From Ancistrus triradiatus (taxonomy: Eukaryota; Chordata; Actinopteri; Siluriformes; Loricariidae): 64,000 nt of DNA. Where the stretch lies: contig JAJAGP010001656.1 in assembly GCA_025084515.1 (NCBI GenBank), positions 62,001 to 126,000 of the forward strand, read 5' to 3'. Shown here piece by piece: positions 43,021-56,727 of this stretch (within the stretch, counting starts at the first letter, position 1; each line of letters begins with the position of its first letter). The notes beneath the pieces were generated by a model that worked only from the letters and a program-made list of their open reading frames with translations, had not been told where the DNA came from and ran no database searches. A program made the translations under genes and the position numbers.

Positions 43021-45137
43021 GAAGCATCAGGGGAAAGTTGCATCCAGTGTGGTGTATCCAAATAAGAGAGAGTATATGAAGTGAGAAACAGAAGAAGATA
43101 GACTGGACTAGATTTTATGGCTATGTGAATAAGAATAAGTGGAAAATGGCCCAACCCCCTTCCCCTGGTAAACCGGTGCCCTCATTTTCATATTTGAAAG
43201 AAGATTAGCTGTTATATTTATGATGCAATTACGCTGATCTGTCAGGTGTTTAATATGAACTCCAATATTGTGATGGGGTTTTACAGTATGTTATAATTTT
43301 CACCCTTTGCGCCATTTGGTCTGTGTCATTAAACAAATTCCCTAACAAGTATTTATTTTTCCATTTTAAAAGCTCAAAAGCTCAAAGAGACTATTATATG
43401 TGATAACATGTTCAACAAAAAACTAATTTCCTGATCGCTAGTTGCCAGCCCAGCTCGATATGCGTATGATTCATTCACTAAAGTAAGATCAACACTAAAG
43501 GCTTTTGACTCTACAGGATACGACACATCCACTGCCGACATGCAATCCTAACTTGTTACCTTAATGTAGCCCTGATCTCAGAGGAAAGATAAATAGGACT
43601 TGGAGGAAGCGTGCTAAGCCCTACAGAGGGATTGAACTGCTTTGTAGTGTATAAGTGGGAGATATTGGAGGTTAACTGGCGTCATCATTGGCTCTTGAAC
43701 ACAGCCCGGTCGAGCCAGTGTGTCCCGCCAGAGCGTGTGTTTCACATTTACTCCCAGTACCATAACCCATGCTTTCCTTTGCTTCCCCCACCCCCTGATC
43801 CATTTCTAACACAAACACACACACATACAGCATACTCATATATCACATAAGCCACTGAGATGTTGCTTGGAGTATTCCACATACATACATAAACACTAAC
43901 AGTCTCAACAGAGGACAATTTACCGGAGTTATGCGACAAGGAATGTCTGTTTTGCGGGTTTGCTTTTGTGAATACGCAGGGGATTTCTACTACAGTACAA
44001 AAGAGTGGAGTCCAACTTATTTAACATAACCAGTGTGATTTATAAAGCCTGAAACTCATTTTGAAAAGCTTATTGTGTGTTTATTACACGATTAATCAAG
44101 GGCATTCTGGACAAAGGCTGCTGCTGTTTCATGAGCAAGACTATAAGACAAAAGAATGCATTCAATTTTAAGTTCAACAACGAAAGTTGGAGACTTCCCA
44201 CAGTATCTATGACCTGTTCCAAACTCACCATGGTTATCAAGAAGAATTTGCAGAAGCAGAAGCTCTAAAGTGCACAAGAGTTCAAGGCTCAGTGGTGCCT
44301 CCAGCGTTGTCAAGTGCTTCAGAGACAAAATGTCTGTATATCAATCATCAAATCAGTATAGGGGTCAAACACTTGGAACAATCAGAGACTGTTGAAGTAT
44401 ACATCCATATATTTAAGGACAATTATGAAAAATGTGTACATATATTTGATTCTGACTGATTTGAAGATCAAGGCAATGGGCACACAAACCTGCAAACATA
44501 CTAAGATCAGTCACTCACTTTTCCATCCTGGCTTAATCCAATAAAAACGTCAGGGCTCAGTCCACTGCAGGGAACACGCAGACTCATTCGCTCACTCACA
44601 CTGGGACACTTTAAAGATGCCAACTGATCTAACATATAGCCAACTTTAGGACTAGGATAATTTTCCTTGCCATGGAGGCACATCAGGGTACAAACCAGGA
44701 AGCACAGCGCTGTAACCCAGTTCTCTACTTACTGAGTGGTTCATGACTGGTTCATATCTTGCCTAAGGCATGGTAAGGCTGTTGTTTATGGAGTTGCATT
44801 AAATGTTGTGTACGGGTGCCACTGTGAGTCCAGAAGTTGGTGGTTCCAAGTCCGATGGTTAGTTTTAAGGTGGCATAAGATCTGGCGTTCCTGGATGACG
44901 GTTGGTTTCTGGACAAGACCATATAGTCCTGCCTGCGACCGATGAATGGTGTCCAGACAAGAAAAACCCCAGGTCAGTACAATGATTGTATTTCACCAAG
45001 GTCGGGCTCCCGAGTCTAGATGCTCCTCAGGTTGAGAGCTTGGTCTGTGGTCAGGTGACACAGATCAGTGTGCCTGGTCTACTATGAAACTGCCAAAGAA
45101 AAAATATGTCAATTATTTTTAAAATAAGACTAATTAT
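43021..45137. other. No gene; one decayed SINE
   Basis: A minus-strand DANA-like SINE remnant lies at about 44520-44745 ('ccactgcagggaacacgcag', 'cactgggacactttaaag'). The rest is unique AT-rich DNA. Short frames at 44187-44459 and 43611-43850 have no supporting feature. Confidence 0.4.
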
Positions 45138-45193
45138 TCATAGGGGTGAGTATTGGAAAGGACTTCACGATATGATATGCCTCATGATACATA

Positions 45194-47003
45194 CAATGGG
45201 ACAAAAAAGTATTTAGTCAGCCACTGATTGTGCAAGTTCTCCTACTTAGAAAGATGAGAGAGGTCTGTAATTTTCATCATAGGTACACTTCAACTATGAG
45301 AGAACCCATGAGAAAAAAAATCCAGGAAATCACATTGTAGGATTTTTAAAGAATGTAATTGTAAATTATGGTGGAAAATAAGTATTTGGTCAATAACAAA
45401 AGTTCAACTCGGTACTTTGTAACATAGCCTTTGTTGGACAGAGGTCAAACGTTTCCTGTAAGTCTTCACCAGGTTGGCACACACTGTAGCTGGTATATTG
45501 GCCCATTCCTCTATGCAGATGTTTTGGGGCTGTCGCTGGGTAACACAGACTTTCAACTCCCTCCACAAATTTTCTATGAGATTGAGGTCTGGAGACTGGC
45601 TAGGCCACTCAGACATTGAAATGCTTTTACGGAGCCACTCCTTCGTTGCCCGAGCGGTGTGTTTGGGATCATTGTCATGCTGGAAGACCCAGCCACGTTC
45701 CATCTTCAATGCTGTCACGATACATGGCCCCGTTCATTCTTTCCTTAACACGGATCAGTCATCCTGTCCCCTTTGCAGAAAAACAGCCCCAAAGCATGAT
45801 GTTTCCACCCCCATGCTTCACAGTAGATATGGTGTTCTTGGGATGCAACTCAGCATTCTTCTTCCTCCAAACACGATGAGTTGAGTTTACCATAGCCCTT
45901 TTACGTTATCCCCGGTCACTACGAACTCTCTTAATTTTCCTGCACCTTCTCCCTCTCTTTTCGTGCTACCTCCTCAGTGCTTCACCGTTCTTCTTCTCTT
46001 CATCCTCCCTACCCGCCATCGCCCCTCCCGCTTGTTCCTTCGTCCCCTCGCCCTCCCCCCGCCCTTCTCTTCCACCTACTCCCCCGCCCCCCCAATCTTC
46101 TCATCGCCCCTATTCCTTTCACTACCACTCCCCCCTCTACCTCCCCGCATATCCCCTTCCCCTTCCCATACCCCCCCTACTCCTCCTCCTTCCCTTTCTC
46201 TCCCCGAGGCGGTATTGTGTGGGGATCATTGTCATGTGGAAGAAACAGCCACGTTCCAATCTTCACATGCCTGTCACGATCCATGGCCCCGTTATTCTTC
46301 CTTAACACGGATCAGTCATCCTGTCCCCTTTGCAGAAAAACAGCCCCAAAGCATGATGTTTCCACCCCCATGCTTCACAGTAGATATGGTGTTCTTGGGA
46401 TGCAACTCAGCATTCTTCTTCCTCCAAACACGATGAGTTGAGTTTTTACCAAAAGATCTATTTTGGTTTCATCTGACCACATGATATTCTCAAAATCCTC
46501 TTCTGGATCATCCATATGCTCTCTGGCAAACTTCAGACAAGCCTGGACATGTACTGGCTTAAGCAGGGGGGCACGCCTGGCACTGCAGGATCTGAGTCCC
46601 TCTCGGCGTAGTGTGTACTGATGGTAGCCTTTGTTACTTTGTTCCCAGCTCTCTGCAGGTCATTCATCAGGTCCCTCCATGTAGTTCTGGGATTTTTGCT
46701 CAGCGTTCTCATGATCATTTTGACCCCACGAGATGAGATCTTGCATGGGGCCCCAGATCGAGGGAGATTATCAATGGTCTTGTATGTCTTACAATTGCTC
46801 CAATAGTTGATGTATTCACACCAATCTGCTTTCCTATTGTAGATTCACTCTTTCCAGCCTGGTGTGATTTCCTGGATTTTTGTTCTCATTTTGTCTCTCA
46901 TAGTTGAAGTGTACCTATAATGAAAATTACAGACCTCTCTCATCTTTCTAAGTAGGAGAACTTGCACAATCAGTGGCTGACTAAATACTTTCTTGCCCCA
47001 CTG
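45194..47003 (-). mobile_element. Tc1-like transposon (family 1) with internal duplication and insert
   Basis: TA-flanked; ends CAATGGGACAAAAAAGTATT and CTTGCCCCACTG. The minus frame 45718-45404 keeps 104 codons of the C-terminal half, including MTALKMERGWVFQHDNDPKH and SPDLNLIENLWRELK (second Asp and final Glu of the DDE triad). The N-terminal half is at 46800-46530 in broken frames. A roughly 230-base coding block occurs twice (about 45655-45893 and 46205-46443), separated by a pyrimidine tract. Confidence 0.88.
45895..46205. other. C/T-rich low-complexity insert
   Basis: About 310 bases almost without A or G runs ('ccctctcttttc', 'ccccgcccttctc', 'tccccttcccata'), unlike anything else in the window and lying between two copies of the same Tc1 block. 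It looks like read error or a mis-joined contig rather than a natural gene. Proline-rich frames here are artefacts of composition. Confidence 0.6.
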
Positions 47004-47355
47004 TAGGACACGATACGATAATATCATGATACATTGTGATACGAAACATATTGCGATATATTGCAATATTCCACATAGTTCATCGAAAATATAAAAACAT
47101 CTGAAATACAAGTTACGGTGTATAATCTTAATACACCACATCACATTCAGCAGAGAAACTGAGTCAAAACACTGTACTGCGACATCTACAGCAGCGGAGA
47201 TCGTAGTTTTCAGCCCATTTAAAAAGTGCTTTTTCTTCCTTCAAAAAAATCGATATTTTGATCTGAAAATCAAATCTTCATTGATCTGAAGATCTGTGTA
47301 TATGACGATTATTACTATCGTGATATATTGCTGTATCGATTTTTAGCACAGCCCT

Positions 47356-49827
47356 AATTATTCATTATTAACATATCTGAAATAATTGTCAAAACAGGCT
47401 ATAACTAATTACTCCAGTGTGGGATAAAAGGCTTTTCCAATTGATCAAATATCAAAAATCTCCCTGTGCTGTGCTTATTGTTGACTATAAATACATTGAG
47501 CTGCATGCAGGGGCCATTTATAATTTTCATCTCCAAGTTATCACTTTTTAGCTTTGTGACGTGTCATTTGACATAAACTCTCACCTAGTCATGAATGCCT
47601 ATACTTTAGAAAAAATCACTGGCTTTTCTCTGCTGCTCCCACCGCCCCCATGGGAATTGTCTTCACTCCCCATCAGGCTGAGTTTGGAGAAAAAGATGAA
47701 TTTCTCGATATAGAGTTAGTGATAACATTAATGTGACCATGTGGGTAGCAGAAAACTATAGGTTCAGTGCTTCAGTGCTTCAGTGCTTCAGTCTGATCCC
47801 CTGATCAGGGCTAAAGATATTCTTCCATAGACAAGTTTTCTATCAACTCACCAGCAATTAATTTTTCCTTAATCATGCAATGAGTTCAAAATAGTTTAAT
47901 AGCTTGGAACAACTGACTTTACAGAGGGTCCATTAAGTTTTTTTCAAAGTGTTATAGAGCCTGCTTTCGGTTGCCTGGCCATGCAATGACATTTATGGAA
48001 CCAGAAATGACTACAGGCACTAATAAAACCGCAGTGTTATGAGAGTGAGCCTAAGCACACATGCTTCCGCAAGCAAGCATGGACGCCTAAAAACATACAG
48101 AGACATAAAATGGCTTTTTGCCATACAATAGATCAAAAGCAGTGCATATTTTAAGTGTCTGCAAAGCTTCTCTGCATTCCAAAGAGGACGTGAAATGTGT
48201 CTACTTAGGAAAGCATACACAGCATTTTTTATTCACAATAAAAGATACTAGTTGAGCTTGGATGGGATTCTCGCCAGGGTCAGATAAAGGTGATCACTCT
48301 CTGCTACTTAATGGGCCAAGATCAGGACAGCTCCCTGCTGCAACACACAATAAATCCCACTGGGCAGCCATATGCTAAATTTGCACAACTCCTCTGTGGT
48401 CCAGGAGGCCCACAAGGTCTTCTGCACCTTCTGCAGCAACGAGTCAACCTTATTAGTCAAGGCAATGCTGGAGGGGGAAAAAAAGTGCAAAACGCATAAT
48501 TTGTGGGGACAGCTTGAAATCTTATGGCAGTAACAAGAGGAATCTATCTCAAATGTGGATCAGCAGTGAAGTGCATGACAATATCAGCACACCTCATTAG
48601 AGCATGTCTCACAGACAAGGTGGCTGCTTTGATGCTCAGTTTCAGCAAGATGCAATTAGAATAAAAGGGAAATGGGCATTCTACAAGAGGTTGGTGAGAA
48701 AAATGAGCGATGCTTAAGCTAAACTTCAAGCATGATACTCTCAGTACAGCCCAGCCATGTAAGACAGTGAGAGCCCCAAGGTCTGTCTCACTTAGTGTTA
48801 GACATACAAGCCTAGAGAACAGCAAAAGATGATTTAATAGCCGCTCCTGGCATTCACATTCCAACAATCATTTCAGATTTGATGCAGTAAATCTAAATGA
48901 AAGTAGATTTCTATTTTCCATAGGCTCTCCTTCTTTCTCTATAGACTGAGTATATAACAGCGTACAACAAACACACTCTGCGTCGGAGCCTGATGCTTAA
49001 GCAGAAGCAGACTCTTTTCTGGCAGCTAGTGACACATGCACTGCTTCCAATTCGATGATCAAACAAGTGTGATGTTGGAAAGGAATGAAATAGACTCAAA
49101 CACGAGGGGAATTGGAGGTTCAAAGAACCCCTGGTGCTTTAAGAAATAGGTTTGTTTATCACTGATCATTCTGACACTGTGAATAAAGCAAGCCCATGAC
49201 ATTAATCAATGCATGAATTAATATCAGTATTTTTTCCCCTAGGAAAATGAATAAATCACCTCATGTTGTGCTAGATCTGATAACCTTGAAAATAATTAGA
49301 TAGCACTGAGAGGCATTTGAAAGTTCAATATAGAATAGAATTTATTTGAAAAACATTTTAACAATAGAGATTGTGTTTAATCAGCTTTGCCTTCCTTAAG
49401 CCAATAATGTGCCATAGATGACAACTAAAATATCCTCACAACACACCTTGAACTTCAGGATGGATTTCCCTTGGTTGAGGTGTAGTGGGTGAAGATGATA
49501 ATGAGAGATACAATTGCAGCACCCATTCGCCTCCCCTCCCTCAGACATGGCCAATCAGCCCTGCATCTGAGGATCTACCTGGCCAGAAGGCACCAGGGGA
49601 CTAGAATCTGGGTAGCCAGAGTGGTGAGCTAACATCTTAGATTGTTGTGTCAGCCAAGCACTTTTTTACTGTTTGAATTTGAATTATTTAGTCATAATGT
49701 TCTTTCTTGTTAGAGATTTTAGTTTTACTAATATGTTCTACATTAAAAGTCCTTTTAAAAGAATTTCACAGACAGTGACAAAGGAGCATACTGTAGCATT
49801 GGCAGGCCCATCTGTGTTTGTGTCCAG
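47356..49827. other. No gene recognised
   Basis: Contains a small 9-bp tandem repeat (TTCAGTGCT, about four copies, 47762-47793). Frames of 60-107 codons around 48290-49120 show no known domain or splice-bounded structure. Confidence 0.35.
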
Positions 49828-51760
49828 TGTTGGGGTAGTTACTCAAAAAGGTAATCGATTACTTATTACTGACTACAACTAAAATGTAATCTCATTACTT
49901 TACTTATTACATACTGGCAAATGTAATCTCATTACTTTACTTTTAAGTTACATTCTAAAACACACATACAGTGGGGCCAAAAGTATTTAGTCAGCCACTG
50001 ATTGTGCAAGTTCTCCTACTTGGAAAAAGGAGAGAGGTCTGTAATTTTCATCATAAGTACACTTCAACTATGAGAGACAAAATGAAAAAAAAAATCCAGG
50101 AAATCACATTGTAGGATTTTTAACGAATTTAATTGTAAATTATGGTGGAAAATAAGTATTTGGTCAATAAATTTGGTTCAACTCAATACTTTGTAACATA
50201 ACCTTTGTTGGCAATGACACAGGTCAAACGTTTCCTGTAAGTTCACCAGGTTGGCACACACTGTAGCTGGTATTTTGGCCCATTCCTCCATGCAGATCTC
50301 CTCTAGAGCAGTGATGTTTGGGGGCAACACGGACTTTCAACTCCCTCCACAAATGTTCTATGGGGTTGAGGTCTGGGAATGCTAGGCCCACTCCAGGACC
50401 TTTGAAAGCTTTTTACGGAGCCACTCTTCATTGCCGAGGGTGTGGTTTGGGGACAGTGTATGGCTGGAAGCTCCAGCCATGTTCCATCTTCAATGCTCCA
50501 CTTAGGAAGGAAGTTTTGGCTTTACAATCTCCAATACATGGCCCCGTTCATTCTTCCTTTAACACGGATCAGTCGTCCTGTCCCCTCTGCAGAAAAACAG
50601 CCCCAAAGCATGATGTTTCCACCCCCATGCTTCACAGTAGGTATGGTGTTCTTGGGATGCGACTCAGCATCCTTTTTCCTCCAGTTGAGTTTTTACCAAA
50701 AAGTTCTATTTTGGTTTCATCTGACCACATCCTCTTCTGGATCATCTATAAGCTCTCTGGCAAACTTGAGTTTGGAGTCTGACTGTTTGAGGCTGTGCAC
50801 AGGTGTCTTTTACACAGATAACGAGGTCAAACAGGTGCCATTAATACAGGTAACGAGTGGAGGACAGAAGAACTTCTTAAAGAGGAAGTTACAGGTCTGT
50901 GAGAGCCAGAAATCTTGCTTTTTTTGAGTATTGAGTTGGACCAAATTTATTGACCAAATACTTATTTACCACCATGATTTACAATTAAATATTTAAAAAA
51001 TCCTACAAAGTGATTTCCCGGATTTTTTTCTCATTGTGTCTCTCATAGTTGAAGTGTACCTGTGATGAAAATTACAGACCTCTCTCATCTTTTTAAGTAG
51101 GAGAACTCGCACAATCAGTGGGTGACTAAATACTTTTTGGCCCCACTGTATATACTGGAAACAAATCAGAAAAGTAAAAAAAAGTTGCATCGTTTATTTA
51201 TAAATAAATGTAGCAGTAGCAGCAACATTAAACATGTATAGTAAGTAAGTAAAGTTCACTATACTTGATGTTAGACTTGATTTTGGGAAACCCCGCGGTT
51301 GTGGTTCGAGTCCCTGTAACAAGGGCTGTTTGGTTCTGGGGCTTTAGTGGAAGACCTATAGTCACGTTGACCTAACACACCATAACAGATAACTTGACTG
51401 CTATCTGGCATTCTGTTTAATACCACATGCACTGTCTGTTTAGTATTTGTAGAAAAACACTACAACGTTCAGTATAAGTCTAGCACATGCTTGGAGGACT
51501 ATGTGATGTTTTCACATTTAATCTTTATTATCAAATATAATGTAAAATTATGGAAATGATAAGGCCGAGTATACTTACACAGAATAAGTTGCGTTTGCAC
51601 ACATACTAATCCTAAGTCAAAACAGTGCTAAACTTGACTGAATGAAAGGAAGAACCGTTTGGGAGCCGAAAGAGTTGACTCGCTAAAAAGAGCCAGAATC
51701 GCTCCTCAATCATTACCTCATTACAGAAAAAAGTAATGACATTACTGTAACGTGCTCCAC
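49828..51760. repeat. Older 'gtaatc-attac' repeat split by a Tc1 insertion
   Basis: Left 'gtgttggggtagttactc' with 'aatctcattactttac' repeats; right end 'attacctcattacagaaaaa...gacattactgtaacg'. Typical of a common fish repeat with 'taatgcattac' text. The interior holds the Tc1 at 49977-51148. Confidence 0.5.
49977..51148 (-). mobile_element. Tc1-like transposon (family 1)
   Basis: TA on both sides, ends CAGTGGGGCCAAAAGTATTT and 'ctttttggccccactg'. Transposase on the minus strand is broken and lacks most of the N-terminal half; the 'gttcaccaggttggcacaca' (C-terminal) and 'ccccaaagcatgatg' (core) blocks are present, and the start context remains near 50766. Confidence 0.9.
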
Positions 51761-52109
51761 GAGTTCAGTTTGTGCCTCATTTATTAATCTTTAATGCATG
51801 ATCAATTACATTCAATTCAGTCTTTTATAGTTACATATGTTTCTGCGTAGTCATTTATGTGATGTTAACATTGGTGATGTTAAGAACCAGAACAGCTGGA
51901 AAAGGGCAGGCAGGGGCATGTGACTTCAAAATTCAGTAAATACTGAAGGTGACAGATTCATGAGCAGCACATAAACTCCACAACAAGAGCAACTCAACAC
52001 TATGAGAAATGCATGAGCCAAATGAGAACTGTGGATACATGGCAGTGGCAAAAACTGTGTGAAATATTATCGTAAGTGGGTGTTTTTTTAGCAAGCAGGA
52101 GGACTGGTC

Positions 52110-52496
52110 GTGGATTTAGCTTGTGTTGCAAAAAATAACATGGGCTTGGCGGTACAAATCCATGCTTCGATGAAACGGATGAAATCAATGAAGCTGCCTG
52201 CAACTCGAGTCCCCAGGCTGTGGACACAGGAGGGGATTGCTTTGAGACAAATGCCCATCGCTGAGGGGGACCCATGTAGCTCCTTGGTCACCAAGTTTGG
52301 TTGGCTGGGGTGGAACAATTACAGTCCATACTGTGGACACCTCTCTCACTTTTGCTTGGGGATTCCATGGGAGTTGTCTAACTGCATGGACTTGAGTGAC
52401 TCACAAATTGGAGGTACAGCCAGGTGTCCTTTGCCAGTAGTGATTATTGAAGCAAATACACATACCATACAAAGCCTAAACATATTTAGTAGTTGA
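52110..52496 (+). pseudogene. Ty3/gypsy gag remnant, C-terminal half
   Basis: 128-codon frame. ACVAKNNMGLAVQIHASMKR resembles the helical stretch before the nucleocapsid in fish gypsy gag. MPIAEGDPCSSLVTKFG sits where 'EPMQLGRTxL' usually does, and PYCGHLSHFC is a decayed zinc knuckle with missing cysteines. Likely a dead retrotransposon fragment; identification rests on remembered family patterns. Confidence 0.5.
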
Positions 52497-52539
52497 ACAG
52501 GCAGTCAGTTCATCTCTGGCTACCCCAAGGGTGTTTTCA

Positions 52540-52885
52540 AAGGTCCAGTCCATGATACTCTATTTGCTCACTGGTTGGGCAGTCCTCAGCCTTTTGCTCT
52601 CAAAGAGACATGGCCCATGCTAGGGTCCTCCCACTCCTTCTGATATAATCAGAGGGCAGTAGATCAAAAGGGAGCATTGTAGCAGCAAAAAGCCCCTGCA
52701 CTTCCCCAGGTCCCCACCATACCTCTCTGAGGTAGCAGGCTGGTCAGAGTGGAAGGTGGTTCAGGAGGGGGTGTGGCAGCAGCACCTGTTATCTGGATCG
52801 CCTCTGTCTTGGCCTCTAAGAGATGCTTCAACTGTTGCACAATTTCTTCCTGCAGCTGTTTATGCTTTCTTCATGTGGCCCTGAG
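52540..52885 (-). pseudogene. Ty3/gypsy gag remnant, N-terminal/central part, inverted
   Basis: The minus strand reads an A/P-rich stretch ('ggtgctgctgccacaccccc') followed by codons for RYGGDLGKCRGFLLLQCSL, the conserved 'PExYSGDPxxCRGFLxQC' block of fish gypsy gag, then decays. It lies head-to-head with the C-terminal half at 52110-52496, so the element has been rearranged. Confidence 0.6.
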
Positions 52886-52889
52886 ATTT

Positions 52890-54795
52890 GGTAGGGCCAC
52901 TTTAGAAGGGTTTTTCTCCTTTTACTGTACAAACCTTTCACAAGCCAGATGATTCACAAAGAATGATTCCCAAAACCTCAACATTTCTGCAGTTGGACAA
53001 CAAACTTAGGAACCATTCAGGTCAACAGCACTGACTAATATAGCACTGAGATTTTGAAAAGTAAATAGTAAGAAAAAAATTGATATGTCATTTACATGTT
53101 GCTGCCATTACTGATAATGTCATTACAAATAATAACCATACTTCTATATACTTAATTGTCGATACCACCCAAATGAACAAAACAAGCAATGCATCTCTAT
53201 GTGAGAGCCTTCACTCGTAATGCAACAGAAATTGATAGATTGCCTGTCTCCACCTCTGGGCCACTTCCTAGCTTCTGTCAGTAAGAATACCTCATGTCAT
53301 CCATCTCAGCCTCTGAGGAATGCGCAGCGTGCCAGAGCGTTGTTTTGGTGAGGTCTTAAATTGAGTTGTTGATGAGGTTCCAGGCTGAGTTGAGAGACAG
53401 AGGAGGCTGGAGCTCGGCTATCTGCCCGTGCCAAGGATGGAGGCGTTTGTCTCTGCCAGTGTGCCGGCAACACATCAAGGACACTGTTATTTGTTAGTGG
53501 GGGAGCTAGGCTCCGCTGGAGATTCAGGTAGGTTGAAATGATGCTGGGTGACAGTACGCCCAGGTAGCTAATACTGCTGACTTCTGCTGAGCTCAGCAGT
53601 CAAGAAGAAAACTTTCAGCACTTGTGCTGTCAAGCAGTGGTATTGCTGAGAATTAAAGTACAATACTACTCTTTCAGCTTCCATCAGGCAGAAATTGTGG
53701 GTCCTGTCACAACACCCATCACTTGTCTGCACCATTCGAACTCATTATGTCTGGTCTTCCTGCTAAATCCCATAATAAATTGCAATGCATCCAAAAGTGT
53801 GCTGACTTATTCTGAAACAAGATATCTACACACATAGTTTGTGTTTCCCCAGAGACAATGGTTTCCTATACCAATTAGCAAAGACATTATGACTACTCAC
53901 AGATCAATATAATCACTGTATGAAGAACTTGGCAAGAATCTTTAATTATGCTAAAGTTATACTAATTAAGGCATCCATACTGTGTAAATGGCACAGATAG
54001 TAGTCATAAAAAGCAAACCCTCTTTCTCTCGCTCTTGTTTTTTGTTTCAAATCTAGAAGGGAAAACAGTAACATTCAGTCTATGTATTAGGTTCAGACAT
54101 TTGCTGACAATGGCTACAAGACTAAATAATTGACAACACATTACATGAAAACTGGCCTCAGTTGTCCTAATAGTTTAAGTGAGGAAAAAGTGAAGTTAAC
54201 ATCTGCCAACAATTTCTACAAGACTACTGACAGCACAGTATACAAAAATTGGTTTCTCGCATATTGAAATATTAAACGTGCTAATGCATCTGTCTCTCCA
54301 AGACACCCGACTACCCCACCCAATACTTTATGACATATCACACTTGGCGCATGATGTCCATCCCAAGCCAAAACAATCCTGGAGAACATGCATGAATGCA
54401 AGAAACCAATTTTTTTTATCATAAGTCATGAGCGGATTTACATACTACATGGGTTACACCAAACAAATTTCACTCTAGCTGACTGCAGATGCATTTGACT
54501 CTTAAGCATAAATGCATGTGGTTCAAATCTGATTAAGATACAATACAGATACAAGACACATAAAATTGTAAATGATTATGAAGTGATCTTCAAGCTTGTA
54601 GATCAAATGATAAAATGTCAGGGGCCCTAAGATAATGTGCTACAGCTTGAAGGTACTTTGACTAAAACCCAAAATCAATAGAAGTGAAGAGTTTCTCTGA
54701 AATGGGTCGCTAATGCACTAGCAGCTTGCTTCCAGTGGAAACAGGCTGAAAGACCAGGAGGCCAGGAATGAATTTGTTTCATTGATATACTACAT
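52890..54795. other. No gene recognised
   Basis: AT-rich unique sequence; nothing supported. Confidence 0.35.
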
Positions 54796-54799
54796 GGCC

Positions 54800-55275
54800 A
54801 GAACTTCATGGACAACCAAATTTTACATCCAAAAACATGGTATACAGACTTTCTCATCTTCACTCTTCTGAGAAGGTATTCCACTAGATTTTGAAACAGG
54901 TCAGGCTCTAATGTTGGACATTCAGCCCTGGCTCACACTTTTAATTCATTGCATCTCAGAGTTGTCTTATGAAGTTACGGTCAGGGCTATGTTCATGCCT
55001 GCCAAATTCATTATCAAACCTGTCAACCCACGCAGGGCAGCAGGCTGATGGACTGAGTTTTTAGATTGAGTTGTTGGGGAGGTCTGAACCTAAGGAACAG
55101 CCATATTGAGAGTAACTGAGATGTGCAGTACAATCCCTTTCTACCTCCATCATTTGTTTTTGGAGATTCAATGCATGTACGCTTTAAACTATGAACCTGT
55201 TAGCGGTGAGAGTCAATGAATTATCACAGATTTTGAATAGAATGGGCTTCCACAAACTTTTAGCCATGTGAATCC
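54800..55275. repeat. Degenerate dispersed DNA transposon remnant
   Basis: 'catggccagaacttcatgga', 'cactcttctgagaaggtatt', 'ccactagattttg' and 'cttccacaaacttttagcca' match the widespread fish repeat with 'ggccaaaagtttgtggaca' ends and an 'actcttctgggaaggctttcc' body. Confidence 0.5.
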
Positions 55276-55919
55276 ACTATTCTTTTGGGCACCATGTATC
55301 TATGATAATAGCAGTTATCATTATTTATGTTTCACATAATTTTAAACACATATTTATTAAATAAAACTTCTCCCTTTCAATACCATTGTAAATGCAAAGC
55401 AGCTGAGGGAGATCATTTCATCTCTTAAGAAAAAGATGTAATACATCAGAACATGCCTAGGGTGTTTGCATTGTTATCCCTGCCCTACACTGCCTTTAGT
55501 TAACTTGATTTGTCTTGACTGTGCCCACTTACCTGCTTACATTCTTGCCAGACATTATACGGCTAGATTTTTATCCAGTTGCCTTCAATTACCTATTTTG
55601 TACACAAAGTTGTTTTGATTGTTTGAGGCACACAGTGTGGTATGCACATGTCTCAGCAATTAAAAAGCATCCTCATTAGAAACATGCGGAGGATAAAAAT
55701 TGAGACTGGTCAGGGAATATGATGTCTGTTCTCCCTTGTAACTGGAAAACCCATACGTGGCCATTGTAGACCTCCAAATAACTAACAGACGATTTGCAAT
55801 AAGGAGTGTGTTTTCTTTTTAGTACCACATGTTTCTTATTACACCATATCATCATGTTAAGCAGTCTGCAGACCTAAAGGGATCCAATGTTAAAAATAAG
55901 CAGACTACTTATTTCATTT

Positions 55920-56048
55920 ATTCATTCACTTTCTTATCTGCTTAATCCTGAACAGGGACGTGGGAGAGCCTAGCCGGCAACACAGGGTGCAAGGCAGGAA
56001 CAACTCTAGACAGGGCACCAATCCATCGTAGGGCACAACTCACACACT

Positions 56049-56099
<51 letters not shown>

Positions 56100-56275
56100 A
56101 ATCACACTGGTACACTTTAGAGAGACCAGATAACCTAACATGCCTTTGAAATATAGGAGAAAACCTACATGGGGAGAACATACAAACTCCACACCATTGT
56201 ATTCTGGGCTGAGAATGAAACTGGGGATCTCTGGAGCTGTGAGGAGACTACTTACTCCAATGAGATCGCATGTTA
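55920..56275 (-). repeat. DANA/Mermaid-like SINE with (AC)n
   Basis: Minus-strand copy: 'tgaacagggacgtgggagagc' tail region, (AC)n at 56056-56096, then 'ggagaacatacaaactccaca' body and a damaged tRNA head. Confidence 0.7.
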
Positions 56276-56727
56276 ATTAAGGATAAGCAAATAGAAACTA
56301 CATAACACTGATCTATAACCACTTACCACTTTATTAGGTGCACCTGTTCAGCTGCTCGTTAATGCAAATATCTAATCAACAAATCACATGGCAGCAGCTC
56401 AATGCATTTAGGCATGCAGACATGATCAAAACAACCTGCTGAAGTTCAAACCGAGAATCAGAATGTGGAAGAAAGGTGATTTAAGTGGCTTTGAATGTGG
56501 CATGGTGGTTGGTGCTGGTGTGTGTAAGTATTTCATAAAATTACAGAGAACAGTCAGAAAAAGAGAAAATATCCAGAGAACAGAAAAAAATGCCTTGTTG
56601 CTGCCAGAGGTCAGAGGAGAATAGCCAGCTGGAAAGCTGATCAAAAAGTAACAGTAACTCAAATGACCACTCACTACAACCGAGGTATGCTGCAGAGAAT
56701 CTTCTTTGCCAAGATGTCTCTATTGGG

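Larger units (their letters stand above)
45138..47355. repeat. Older repeat split by a Tc1 insertion
   Basis: Left flank 'gggtgagtattggaaagg...cacgatatgatatg' and right flank 'ggacacgatacgataat...gctgtatcgatttttagcacagccc' are two halves of a 'gcgatatattgcaat' type repeat interrupted at 45194-47003. Confidence 0.55.

Noticed and set aside
45963..46441. Two proline/serine-rich ORFs of over 150 codons
   Set aside because: They run through a C/T-only low-complexity insert and then into antisense Tc1 sequence.
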